Of a stretch of 64,000 nt of DNA, positions 51,171 to 61,700 are shown piece by piece. The stretch covers positions 3,596,001 through 3,660,000 of the forward strand of contig NC_057791.1 in assembly GCF_014905175.1 (NCBI RefSeq), in the 5' to 3' direction. A program made the translations under genes and the position numbers. The notes under the pieces were generated by a model. The model saw only the letters and a list, made by a program, of their open reading frames with translations, had not been told where the DNA came from and searched no databases. The stretch comes from Aphidius gifuensis. Lineage: Eukaryota > Arthropoda > Insecta > Hymenoptera > Braconidae. The stretch's first letter is position 1. Each line of letters starts with the position of its first letter.

Positions 51171-52019
51171 TGACTAGCTCTGTCTATGAGTCATCCCTTA
51201 ACAATAAGCAACAATTGTTAACTCAACATATTGTCCATATGGAAAAAAAAAAATCAATACATGAAAAAAAAAAAAAAAACAACCTCGAAAAAAAAATTTC
51301 TAATATATTTATCTTAGTTTAATTTTGAAATTAAAATTATTAAAATTATTAAATTATTTTTAACAATTTTTAATCATTAAAAAAAAATTATTTTACTACT
51401 ATTCTATTAAATATATACATCGTATATATATATATGATTTTAAATTCAAACCACGAGGCGGATGTTGAGATAGAAAAAAAAAAAATATTCCTAGCGCTAG
51501 TAAATTGAGATGAGAGAGACCTCTATTCTTGCATACTTTTATCAGTCAAGTGGAAACGCCTCTTTAAATTAAACAACAACAATTAACAACATGTTGACAA
51601 TTTGACAGTGATATGGCTTGATAATCAATGTAAATAAATATCAAAATTCTAATAACAATGTTAATAACAAAAATTAATCAATTAAAAATACAATCAAGCT
51701 TTCAACAAGATTAAAAATTAATAATATTAAAATAAATCAAATACAATGTTCATATAAAGTTTCTGGTTTTTTATATTGTTTATTAAATTGTTCATTACTT
51801 TGAATATATCTCGAGACAATATTATTCATATTAATAACTATTCTTTATTATTTTTCAATACCATGGATAATATGGGAAAGATTATTGATCATAATAATAA
51901 TGTGGATATTAAAAAATGCCCAACCAGATAAAAAAACTGTTAGTGAAATAATTGAACTTGATTTTTGTGCAATAAATAAAAATAATAATAATAATTTGAT
52001 TAATAATAATCAACAGTAA
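51171..52019. other. Region right of the repeat locus; possible exon remnant
   Basis: Mostly AT-rich. On the plus strand about 51740-52018 there is a reading frame of membrane-protein character (SGFLYCLLN, then after one TGA at about 51799, FSIPWIIWERLLIIIIMWIL and KKTVSEIIELDFC) ending in an Asn-rich tail and TAA. I cannot identify it; it may be a decayed terminal exon. Confidence 0.3.
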
Positions 52020-53497
52020 TTCATACAATATATTACTTCTTAATTATTGATAATTACCAATTTTTAATAAACAATCAATCATTGATTGCCATAATTTATT
52101 ACCATAATTAATTAAATTATTACACAATTTATCTGGATTCATTTTATAATATTCATTATTAGTAATGACAGCCAAACAGTCATCAATAATAATTTTGAAA
52201 CTTTTATCTTGGTTAATATAATGTGATAATGATTTATCAAGACCATATAATCCAGGTGTTCCCATTGCTCGTAATATTATTGAAAATATTTTATGATTTA
52301 ACAGCTCATTTTGAGTTAATAAATCATACCATGCCCACGTATGTTCCATGTAAATTGTTAATTTTGGATCTGTTAATTCAATCAATCCTTTAGCAAGTCT
52401 ACCAAGAAATGTATCATAATTATTGTTGCTGTTATTGCTGGTGCTACTGTTGCTATTTTTAATAAATCTAACATCACATTTATTTGTATTATTTATTAAT
52501 AAATTCTTTAAACTTTTGCCAGGTATCCAAGTATCTGGATTTGAAAATGCAATATTTTGGTTATATATTTCATCTGATTGTGGTTTGCCAATTAGTAAGT
52601 CAATCAAATTTGGTTTAATTGGTACATGTTTGAAGTAATCATCCGGATAATTTGGTGGACGTTTTTGTGATGATTTTGAATAAACCAGTTGAACGTATAT
52701 GTAAATATATTTCATCAACTTGGGCATTGTAACGATGATTAAATACTAATAATCTTTCACGTGTTTGACCACCAAATTGATGATCAACAAGAAGAAGAAC
52801 AACACCATGAAGACATAATGCTTCACACTAAAAATAATTTAATTATTAATCTATTAAACATCATTTTTCAAGCTTAGAAATTATTTAAAAGTACTTACTA
52901 GTAATTGTTATTCTTCATCATTCAATATGACAGTCTCAAGTGACTGCTGAATATAAATATTATCCTCTAAATCATCAACATAACTATTTAGCTAAGTCAT
53001 GGAGTTTTATAGACCTCCATGAACTAAGTTATGTATTTGTGGATAATTTCAAATACCAGATAAAAACGTGTTAAAACATCTGAATAATTTTCACGTAAAT
53101 TTTCATCACATTCTTGAAGTATCTTTAATATTAAACAAAATAATTTTTTATGATATTTCAATGAAAATATGTGATAAATAAATTTAATATTTACTGGATC
53201 ATTTTCTATTTTTTCTTCATGTATATTTGCTGCTTTAAAATAAGCAAGATCAAATATAATTGTATTTTTGAGTACATTGTTTTGAATCGAGTCTGAAAAT
53301 TTAATAATTATATTAACAAAATACTAAGTATTGTTATTTAAATATAAATTGTTATTATTTTTATTATTACAACCTGAATACTGGAGGAACATTAATTCTT
53401 TGAGTCTCATTAATTCAGCAAGTGTTGCATTTCCACTTGGAACAAGTTGTAATAAATTTTGTCCACAATTATTATTGTTTGTTACAAAATCACCCAT
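52020..53497 (-). pseudogene. WASHC5: Decayed strumpellin (WASHC5) gene copy, WASH complex
   Basis: Strumpellin is a ~1160 aa subunit of the endosomal WASH complex. Here the N-terminus (MGDF..NNNNCGQNLLQLV, 53497 leftward) and later pieces match the family: LTRFYLVFEIIHKYI, IYIQQSLETVILNDEE, CEALCLHGVVLLLVDHQ, SQKRPPNYPDDYFKHVPI, then the far C-terminal GRLAKGLIELTDPKLTIYME and KLWQSMIDCLLKIG. Lesions: a small palindromic insertion with stops after HKYI (CATGGAG..CTCCATG, about 52997-53022); TAA after NDEE; a one-base frameshift at RSTGL/YSKSS (about 52680); loss of several hundred codons between IYNQ (52550) and GRLAKG (52390); a stop after GNYQ with family-like sequence continuing. Introns are retained (after QYS, and QLL|gtaagt..tttag|CEA), so it is not a retrocopy. 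A functional gene presumably exists elsewhere. Confidence 0.88.
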
Positions 53498-54000
53498 TAT
53501 AAATAATATTCAGTCTATAACAAATTAATAAACACTTAATCTTTCATTTATATATATTTTTTTTTGACAACATAATCATCAACATAAGTATAGATTTCTT
53601 CTCTTTCAAGTTTCAACTGAATATTTTGTGTGAAAAGTTCGAATAGTACGTACAATTAGAAATAAATTAGAACAAAAAAAAATAGCAATACAGTCATATT
53701 AATTTTTGAATAAACTTTTTTATGCTACATCATTTGCACCTCAATATGTTCAAACAGTACAAAACTGGTAATTTATAAATGATGATCAATTATATATGTA
53801 AACGAAAAAAATAAATATATTTTTTTGGCAAATTAATTTTTCTTATTATTTCAATTGTCTGATGGTAATTAATAATTATGCATTATGGTCTAAATTGATT
53901 CTCCAATTAAAATTAATTTTGAAATAATATCAGAATTATGAGTTTGGAATATTATTAATTAAGAGTAGAAGGTAAATTTTATTTTTTAATTAATTATGAA
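53498..54000. other. Gap between the WASHC5 remnant and the U1 gene
   Basis: AT-rich, no frame or repeat recognised. The left end would be the former 5' region of the WASHC5 copy; the right end is the 3' flank of U1. Confidence 0.5.
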
Positions 54001-54161
54001 CGGGATAGCGCGAACGCAGTCCCGACTACCAAAAATTATACGCCCGAGATATCCACATTAGGGATATTCGCAGAGTTCAGCTCAACCGTAGTGCAATGGA
54101 AGAGCCTCATTCTGGAGGAACCGCCTTCATGATCACGGTATCCTCTGCGCCAGGTAAGTAT
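54001..54161 (-). ncRNA. U1: U1 spliceosomal snRNA gene
   Basis: Read on the minus strand from 54161 the RNA begins AUACUUACCUGG, the universal 5' splice-site recognition sequence. It continues with stem-loop I (GAUCAUGAAGGC, the U1-70K site), stem-loop II (CAUUGCACUACGG, the U1A site), stem-loop III (GCGAAUAUCCCUAAUGUGGA), the Sm site AUAAUUUUUGGUAG, and the terminal stem (GGGACUGCGUUCGCGCUAUCCCG, of which CGGGAUAGCGCG is at 54001-54012 on the plus strand). Length is about 161 nt, near the 164 expected. U1 starts spliceosome assembly by pairing with 5' splice sites. All functional segments are intact, so it looks expressed. Insect U1 genes use a proximal sequence element about 40-60 bp upstream; 54200-54225 would hold it, but I could not confirm a consensus. 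An open frame overlapping it (54036-54242) is spurious. Confidence 0.97.
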
Positions 54162-54355
54162 GCTTAGGCTCGTTTCACGGGGGTTTTTGAATAACTTCCA
54201 TCTGTAAATCACATAGAAAAAATTCTCTCGACTATTAGACACCTAGCGGTTAGAAAACCCAAGTTTTCCAACAATAGAAACATTGATTTTTTTTTTTTGC
54301 ATGTATTGTTAAATAATTTTATTTATTTTAAAACTAATTTAATAAAATTAAATTA
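54162..54355. promoter_or_regulatory. U1 upstream region
   Basis: This 194 bp upstream of the U1 5' end should contain the snRNA promoter (proximal sequence element). The region nearest the start (54162-54235) is markedly less AT-rich than the flanks. No TATA box, as expected of a polymerase II snRNA gene. Confidence 0.4.
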
Positions 54356-54724
54356 TTAATCACACGAGATATACCAAAATATAAAACGAAGTTCATTTGG
54401 CTCTTTAAATCGACGAGCACATCTCAATGTCGACATATTTATTTCGATAATACTTTTTTTTTTAATCGAATTATCTGGCACTTTTTTTTTATTCCAAATC
54501 ACTTTGCAATAATTAATTTTCTGAAATTAAAAATACAACAATTAGTATATATATTATTAACTAATTAAAAAATTAATCAAAATAGTTAAACTTACATCAC
54601 ATTGATTTGCTGTTTTTATATTAATACACCAATATTTTTCTTCTTGACAATTTAAAAGACGTGCACAAGTTGATTGAATTTTAAAAATGACAATTAATAT
54701 TATTAAAAATTCAAATTTTTTCAT
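54356..54724 (-). CDS. Small secreted protein with one saposin A-type domain
   Basis: Two exons, 54724-54596 and 54520-54356; 294 nt, 97 aa. The second Met of the open frame was chosen because it gives a clean signal peptide (MKKFEFLIILIVIFKI.STCA). The mature part has LLNCQEEKYWCINIKTANQC, then INYCKVIWNKKKV: the C..WC.N..TA..C....C...W pattern of the SapA domain found at the ends of prosaposin and in surfactant protein B. Prosaposin itself would continue into saposin B-type domains; here the chain goes on with a basic tail (RCARRFKEP) and stops. It is either a free-standing SapA protein or a remnant of a prosaposin-like gene. Intact frame, donor gtaagt and acceptor tttcag favour a real gene. 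Confidence 0.7.
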
Positions 54725-56174
54725 TATCTTCTCATAATTATGATATGAAAAAAACAATTATAATATTTAAATTTTAAACACATAATATTTGTCACAATTT
54801 GTCAGTTGAAAAATATTAAAAATAATTAATATATGCCAGCAGAAAAAAATTATATAAAAACTGTAGTGTCTGTCTTGAAATCTGCAATAAAAATGATACA
54901 AATTTTTTTATTTTTCTAATGGTTCAATGCCAAGGGGACATCGCGGTTAATCCTATCCGAGGGATCATAACATTCCCAAGCAACAAATGTAAAGGTCAAA
55001 TTTTTATTGCCAATAATTTAAAAAAAAAATATATAAATTAACCAGCGAAAATAAACGTAATTTAATATATGACAAATTTTAATTGCATTATCAATCACTC
55101 AATCATTATTATCAGTGATTAGGCTTAAGTATAAATTTTTTTCATGAAGCCGAATAAAATTGTCGATAAATGAAAATAATAAATTAATAATTTTTATAAA
55201 TAATATATCAATGATATGTAAAATGATATTTATATTTATACAGGTATAATAATAATAAATTGAGTGTGATAAAAAAGAGACATGTCATGAAAAGAATTAC
55301 GAGTTAATCATTACCGGATATTTTATTTCCGTTTAAAATTATAAACTCAATAATATTTTCAAATGACCATGACTCTGATCAACAATCGAGTGATCCCTTC
55401 TATAACATTCTCGTATTACTAAAATATATTACGATAATATTTTACCTGATTTTTTCTTTCAATTACTACAACAACATTTTGTGGCTAAGTCAAGCTCGAA
55501 CGAGTATTTCTGTAATCAAACAATTTTTATTGCACTCATAAAAAAAATAAATAAATAACAAAAAAAAAAAAAAAATGTCATATCCATTTACTTTAAACCG
55601 AGTAAATTTACACAAAAAAAAAAAAAAAAAAACTTTTAACAATATGGTCATTAAATCAAGTATTTAATATTATTAAAAAAAAAAATATTAAAATAGAAAA
55701 TCATTTTTTTATTTACGACGATGACTGTTTGTTTCTTTTTTTTTTTTTTTATTGGAATTGTTGAGATGTTGGAGGCAAATGTCGATTTAGTCCTGGAGTG
55801 AAAGTCTCAAAGGTAACAGTGCAACGACACTATATACTTTTTAATTTGCCTCACATGTAGACGCATACTGTTTTTATTCATCGAACATACTGGTAGACAC
55901 ATTAGTACACATTATGTGACCTTCTTTAAAATTAAACATTTAAAAAAAAAAAATATTTATGACAGTAATCTGTTATAATCATTTGTAAATAAAATTTTAA
56001 TAAATTTTTTAAATTTTTTATATCAATTGTTTGATATGAGATTGAAGATTTAATTTTCATGCGTTAATGTGTGTGTTTTGAGCTAAAGATTATCAGATAT
56101 TTTTCTCTCAATTTGATCTTTTAAAATTGTGTTATTGTTGTAACTTTGCGTTGGTGTCATTTATCACCAGTGAA
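54725..56174. other. Intergenic, divergent SapA protein and SLC17 gene
   Basis: AT-rich with poly-A runs at 55560, 55610 and 55920. Slightly more complex sequence occurs at 55750-55920 and 56040-56174; the latter is the likely promoter and 5' UTR of the SLC17 gene. Nothing else identified. Confidence 0.5.
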
Positions 56175-58110
56175 ATGGAGCAAAAAGATAGTCAAATAAC
56201 TGCTAGAAAATATTCAACAAATGAAAGGTAAAAAAATTTATTAATAAATTATTTTTTAAACTATTAAAAAATTTTTTTAAAAATGTATTTTTAATTTATT
56301 ATTATAATTTATTTTAGTGTTGTTGAAAAAAAAATTATTCAAGACATTAACGTTGGCTGGAAATTTTGGAAAAAACGTCGTTATGTTGTTGGAATGTTGG
56401 CATTTTTTGGATTTTTTACATCTTATATATTACGAGTTAATTTGAGTGTTGCTATTGTTGCAATGACATCAACATCAAATGAGGTAAAATAAATAATTAA
56501 TAAATAATTATTATAAAAAATATATATTAATTTTTTATTTATTTAAACAACAGGCTGATGAACCAGAATTTAAATGGGATTCAAAACTTCAAGGTGTTAT
56601 TATGAGTTCATTTTTTTACGGTTATATTTGTACTCAAATACTTGGTGGATATTTAAGTGCAAGAATTGGTGGAAAAAAAGTATTTGGTCTTGGTATTGCA
56701 TCAACAGCATTTTTAACAATTTTTACACCACCATTAACACGTTTAAGTGTTTATCTTTTAATTGCTATGCGAATTATTGAAGGAATATTTGAGGTATATA
56801 TTTTTATATAATTGTAAAAGAAAATTTGGGCTTTTTAATTGATTGGCCCTTTATTTAAACAGGGTGTTACGTATCCTTGTATCCATTCCATATGGGCAAA
56901 TTGGGCGCCAGATTTGGAAAGATCAAAATTAGCAACTTTGGCATTTTCCGGGAGTTTTGTTGGTACTGTATTTGCAATGCCTGTATCTGGAATAATGGCT
57001 GAAAATTTAGGCTGGCCATCAGTCTTCTATGTGTTTGGATTAATAGGATTAATTTGGTTTGGTTTGTGGTGGTACTTTGTCACTGACAGACCTGAAGATG
57101 ATCCTTGGATTACACAAGCTGAGCTTGATTATATCAAACAAACTCGTTCTCATATCGGTCAAAAGGTAGATTTTTTTTTTTGTTTATACATCATCATATT
57201 AATTATTACTTGGTTATTTATCATCTAGACTATTTCACATCCATGGAAAGCTATGATCAAATCACCACCAGTTTGGGCCATTGTTGCTGCACATTTTAGT
57301 GAAAATTGGGGATTTTACACAATGTTAACTCAGCTACCAACTTTTATGAGTGGTATTTATCATCATCGTTAACATTGTTTATTTAAAAAACTATTAATAA
57401 TTAATTATTTACAGATGTATTGAATTTTCAAATTAAAAAAACTGGTTTTCTATCAGCTCTTCCATATCTTGTAATGGCAATTGTTCTCCAATTTTCTGGT
57501 CATTTTGCTGATTATCTTCGTTCAAATAATTATCTTACAACTACTCAGGTAAAAAAAAAAATCAAACAATATATATTTAATAATTAATTAATGTAAAAAT
57601 ATATTTTTTAAGGTCAGAAAAATTTTCAATTGCGGTGCATTTTTGGCCCAAACAATTTTCATGATATCAACAGCATTTGTTGAATCAAGTGTATCTGCTG
57701 TAACTTGCATAACAATTGCAGTTGGTCTCGGTGGATTTGCATGGTCTGGCTTTAGTGTCAATCATTTAGATATTGCACCACAACATGCAAGTGTATTAAT
57801 GGGAATGGGTAATACAATTGCAACAATCCCTGGTATTGTCAGTCCCATTTTAACTGGCTACATTGTTAAAAATAAGGTAAGCCCTTTTTCTATTACATAT
57901 ATCATTATTATTATTTATTTATTATTGATATTTCAGAGTCGCGACGAATGGAAAATCATATTTATAATTGCAGGATTAATATATCTAATTGGTGCAATTA
58001 TTTATGGATGTTTTGCATCTGGTGAACGACAAAAATGGGCTGATGATTCAAACAAAAAAGAATTAGCTGCCTACAAAAATGAAGCTATAGATGTTGATTG
58101 TAATTTGTAA
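56175..58110 (+). CDS. SLC17 family anion/phosphate transporter (sialin-like, MFS)
   Basis: Eight exons: 56175-56227, 56318-56483, 56554-56793, 56863-57165, 57229-57352, 57415-57548, 57613-57876, 57937-58110; 1458 nt, 485 aa, the usual size. Members are 12-helix symporters of organic anions, phosphate or sialic acid; insects carry large sets including Picot-like and sialin-like genes. Diagnostic features: RYVVGMLAFFGFFTSYILRVNLSVAIVAM in helix 1 (residues around 40-70, quoted key part RVNLSVAIVAM), KWDSKLQGVIMSSFFYGYI, ARIGGKKVFGLGIAST, RIIEGIFEGVTYPCIHSIWA, WAPDLERSKLATLAFSGSF and SGIMAENLGWPSVFYVFG. The start is the first ATG after the likely TSS region and gives a short charged N-tail. All introns are 63-90 bp GT-AG. 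Substrate cannot be stated. Confidence 0.92.
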
Positions 58111-58749
58111 ATAAATTTATATATTGTTATATCAAAATTGTTTGTTAAAGAAAAAATATATATATAGAAATATTTAAATTTAAAGAGAAAAATTGCGCGA
58201 AGATGACTCCATATTTATCATCACGTGACTTTATATTAAAGCGATTGCGCATTACATACCACACATATTATTATTATTTTTATAATTTATTTATTTTTTT
58301 TTCTTGACCATCAAGTCTGACACTTATCTTTTTAATATTATTATTGTTTTTAATATTTATTATTCATATAAACAAAAAGACTTATACACTCAACCTATAT
58401 CTGTCTTTATTTAGTTTTTCTACCTTTTTTTTTTCGCGTATGGTCATTTGGATAAAAAAAAAATTATCAGAGATGGCTGCCAACAACCGGGAAAATCATG
58501 ACTCAATGAAAATGAAGGTAAAAAAAAACAGCAATTCGTCAATGACGATGTATATTGAATAATAATTACTTATCATCATTACATCAATTATTGTTTCTCA
58601 TGCAACAACTCGTATTTTTAAACATTGCTTTGAAACAAGTGTTAAGAAAATCATATCAAATTGATTAATAATTTATTTTTTTTTGCTCATCATATAAACT
58701 AATTATTTGATTATTAATTAATTTATTTGTTATTGATAAAATCAAGTAA
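58111..58749 (+). promoter_or_regulatory. PA200 promoter and leader with a short upstream frame
   Basis: Contains TCACGTGA at 58221-58228, the same E-box palindrome as in the mats/TTI1 promoter. A leader exon probably ends at 58517 (ATGAAG|gtaaaa), and the next exon starts at 58747 after atcaag. An upstream ATG at 58473 opens MAANNRENHDSMKMK; splicing joins it to TAA directly followed by the main ATG (58750), making a 15-codon uORF that stops against the main start. Exon boundaries are inferred. Confidence 0.5.
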
Positions 58750-61700
58750 ATGGATCTTCAAAAAGCAGTTGATTTATTTACTATGTTGGATGAGACAACT
58801 AAGCTGGTATACAACATGAGGGAAGACGACGACGACATCACAATGGAATCATCAACAGAGAGTCTTGGTTTAGATTATCAAGCAGTAAATAAGTACAATG
58901 ATTTATTACCTTATGCTGAGGAATTGGAGAAAGAAGCAAAAATTTTACTGCCAGAAATAAAAGGTCAATTGGGACAAGCTATCATGCTAAGACGTATTGA
59001 ACCTGATACACTAAATGCTGTTGGTAAATTACGAATGTAAGTTGTATAAACTATTTTTTTATTTCTCCACATTAAAAACATTAAATTATTTATATTATTG
59101 ATTGTTTTGTTTCACTGTTAAAAGGTACATGAAGCTTTACAGTTTAAGATTCACCAAAGAGGATCATATTTTACTGATAAAATTGATGTATGAACTAGTG
59201 ACAATTCCTGAACTTGAACAATATCTTGTCAATGTATTTGGTGGTATATTATTGAACTTATTGCGAAAAAGAGAACTCATTGAACCAAGTGAATTGGTAT
59301 TAGAATGGAGACCATTGTATGACTTGAAAAAACGTTCAGTTACTATGCCTTCAAATAGCATGTATCGGTTTTCTCAACGATGCTTGAAAATGATTGAAAG
59401 TTTAATATGTGATGCAAAAATATATTTTCCATTAACAGCAACAAGAGAAATACTTGATGAATTAAGACCACAAATATGTCCACTTGATACAAGATCATCA
59501 CCAGCTATCTTTGATTTATTAGATTTATTTTTACCAGTACAATTATTTCCAAATGATTCACATATGGGTTATGGACTTTGGTTTGATGAATTTATGAAAC
59601 TTTGGGAAATTTGTAATAATGCACCAGTATGGGAACATTCAATGATGACACTTATGTCAAGATTAGCATGGTTTAATATTGGTTATATTGATTGGGAACC
59701 ATATATACCAATAATGACAACGCGATTTATGAGATGTCTCAATTTGCCAGTTCATTATAAAAATACAAAAATACCAAAATCTCATAAAGTTACAACAAAT
59801 TCAGTAGCAATATGGGTTGTATCAATATTGGGAAATAAATCAAGTGGACAATTTCATTTGGAAAATTTTAAAAAACATTGGAACATATTTACCTGAAGCA
59901 AATACTGGTCCTTGGATTGATGGTTTAAAAGATTTTTTATGTAAATTAACAATTCATTTTGTAAGACGTTTACATAATGAAAGATATAAAAAAAAAACAT
60001 GGCAAACAACAACACCAGAAACACATAAATTAACTGATACAGATGTTGATAATTTTGTTAAATCAATGATGCCACTTGCAATGACATCAATGTTTGACTT
60101 TCAAATGCAACAGCAACATCAAAAGTATTTCGTCATTTAGCAACAATAAGACCAAATCTTGTTATACCAGATGTACTTGATAGATTATATTTAACACTTG
60201 ATTCATTAACAGAACCACATAAATTAACAGCAGCAATGTCAGCAGTAACATCAATTGCTAGACCATTAGTACAAGGATGTAGAAATATTAATAAAGGCTA
60301 TACATATAATGAAGGACCATCACGTGTATTGTCATTATTATTTTCATCATTACCAGGTATTGATGCTAATGATTTTATGAAATGTTTTTCAACATTTCGT
60401 TTGATATCTGTTTATGCATCAATGATACCAATTGTTGATTGTTCACATGCAATTGGATCAAATTTAATTGATGATGATGATCGTTTAGTTTGTGAAACAA
60501 CATCACAATTTGAAGATTTTATATTACAATTTTTTGATCGTGTATTTATACTTATTGAATCAAGTACACTTGAATATGTATCACAAGAAAATCAAGAACA
60601 TCGTGGTAATAAAAGTAAAATTGAATCAATGATTGAATTTGGACTTGATTCAGTATGTTCAAGTATATTAAATCGTTGTAGTAATGATATATTTCAATCG
60701 GCATTACATAAATTACGTTCATTTGTTACTGAAAAAGTATTAGAAACAAGAATATCTGGACCACTTGCAGCATCATCATTATGTCGTAGTTTTGCACGTG
60801 CTAATGGACGTGAAACATTAAAATCATTATTACCAACATTAACACAAATTATCATGGAAATAATACAAGATAATGATGATGTTAAAAAAGAAGAAAATCT
60901 TGATGATCGTTTGTTATATTCAATGTTACTTGTATCAAGTATAACATCAGCATCTGGTGATACATTATTTATATATAAAGATTTAATTATTGAATTATTA
61001 GATAAAATATTACATTTAAAATCACGTGAAGGTAGTCGTATATCAAGTAGAATATTATGTGGTGTATTAAATTCATTATCAACAATAACAACAAAATCAC
61101 ATTATACATATGATGGACGTGATTATAATGATACAAGCTATCCATATATACTTGATTGGGGACAAGGTATTGATAAAAATCAACTTAATGTTGATTGGTA
61201 TATACCTGGTGAAGATGAATTATCAATGTTACAAGAATTATTTTCACGTTATATTACCATTGAAATAAATAATATTGAAAATTATTGTTCAAATACAACA
61301 ACACCAATAACAGCAACAACAAAATCAGAATTATTAACAATGACTATTTTATTAGCATTAGTTGATGGTTTATCAAATTATTTACCAATACCAAATGAAT
61401 ATTTTAATAATTGTGATGATGAAACATCAACATTTTTACCATATGTTGGAATTAAAGGAGAAATTAAAATGCCTGATGGTAGTAATGTAAAAAAATCAAT
61501 GGTTAAATTATTAACAAAATTACAAAATAAAATGCTTGAAAATCATGAAGATGATCCAAAAAGTTTAGCTGTATTACCACGTATTTGGAGTGCAATATTA
61601 TTAGGTGAATCATCTCATATGGATCAACATAAAAGACTTGTATTATCATGGAATCAAGTTAAATATGAATTACGTGATGATCTTTATTAAAAACGTCGTC

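Noticed and set aside
54036..54242. 68-codon frame on the minus strand
   Set aside because: It is the U1 snRNA and its promoter read as codons.
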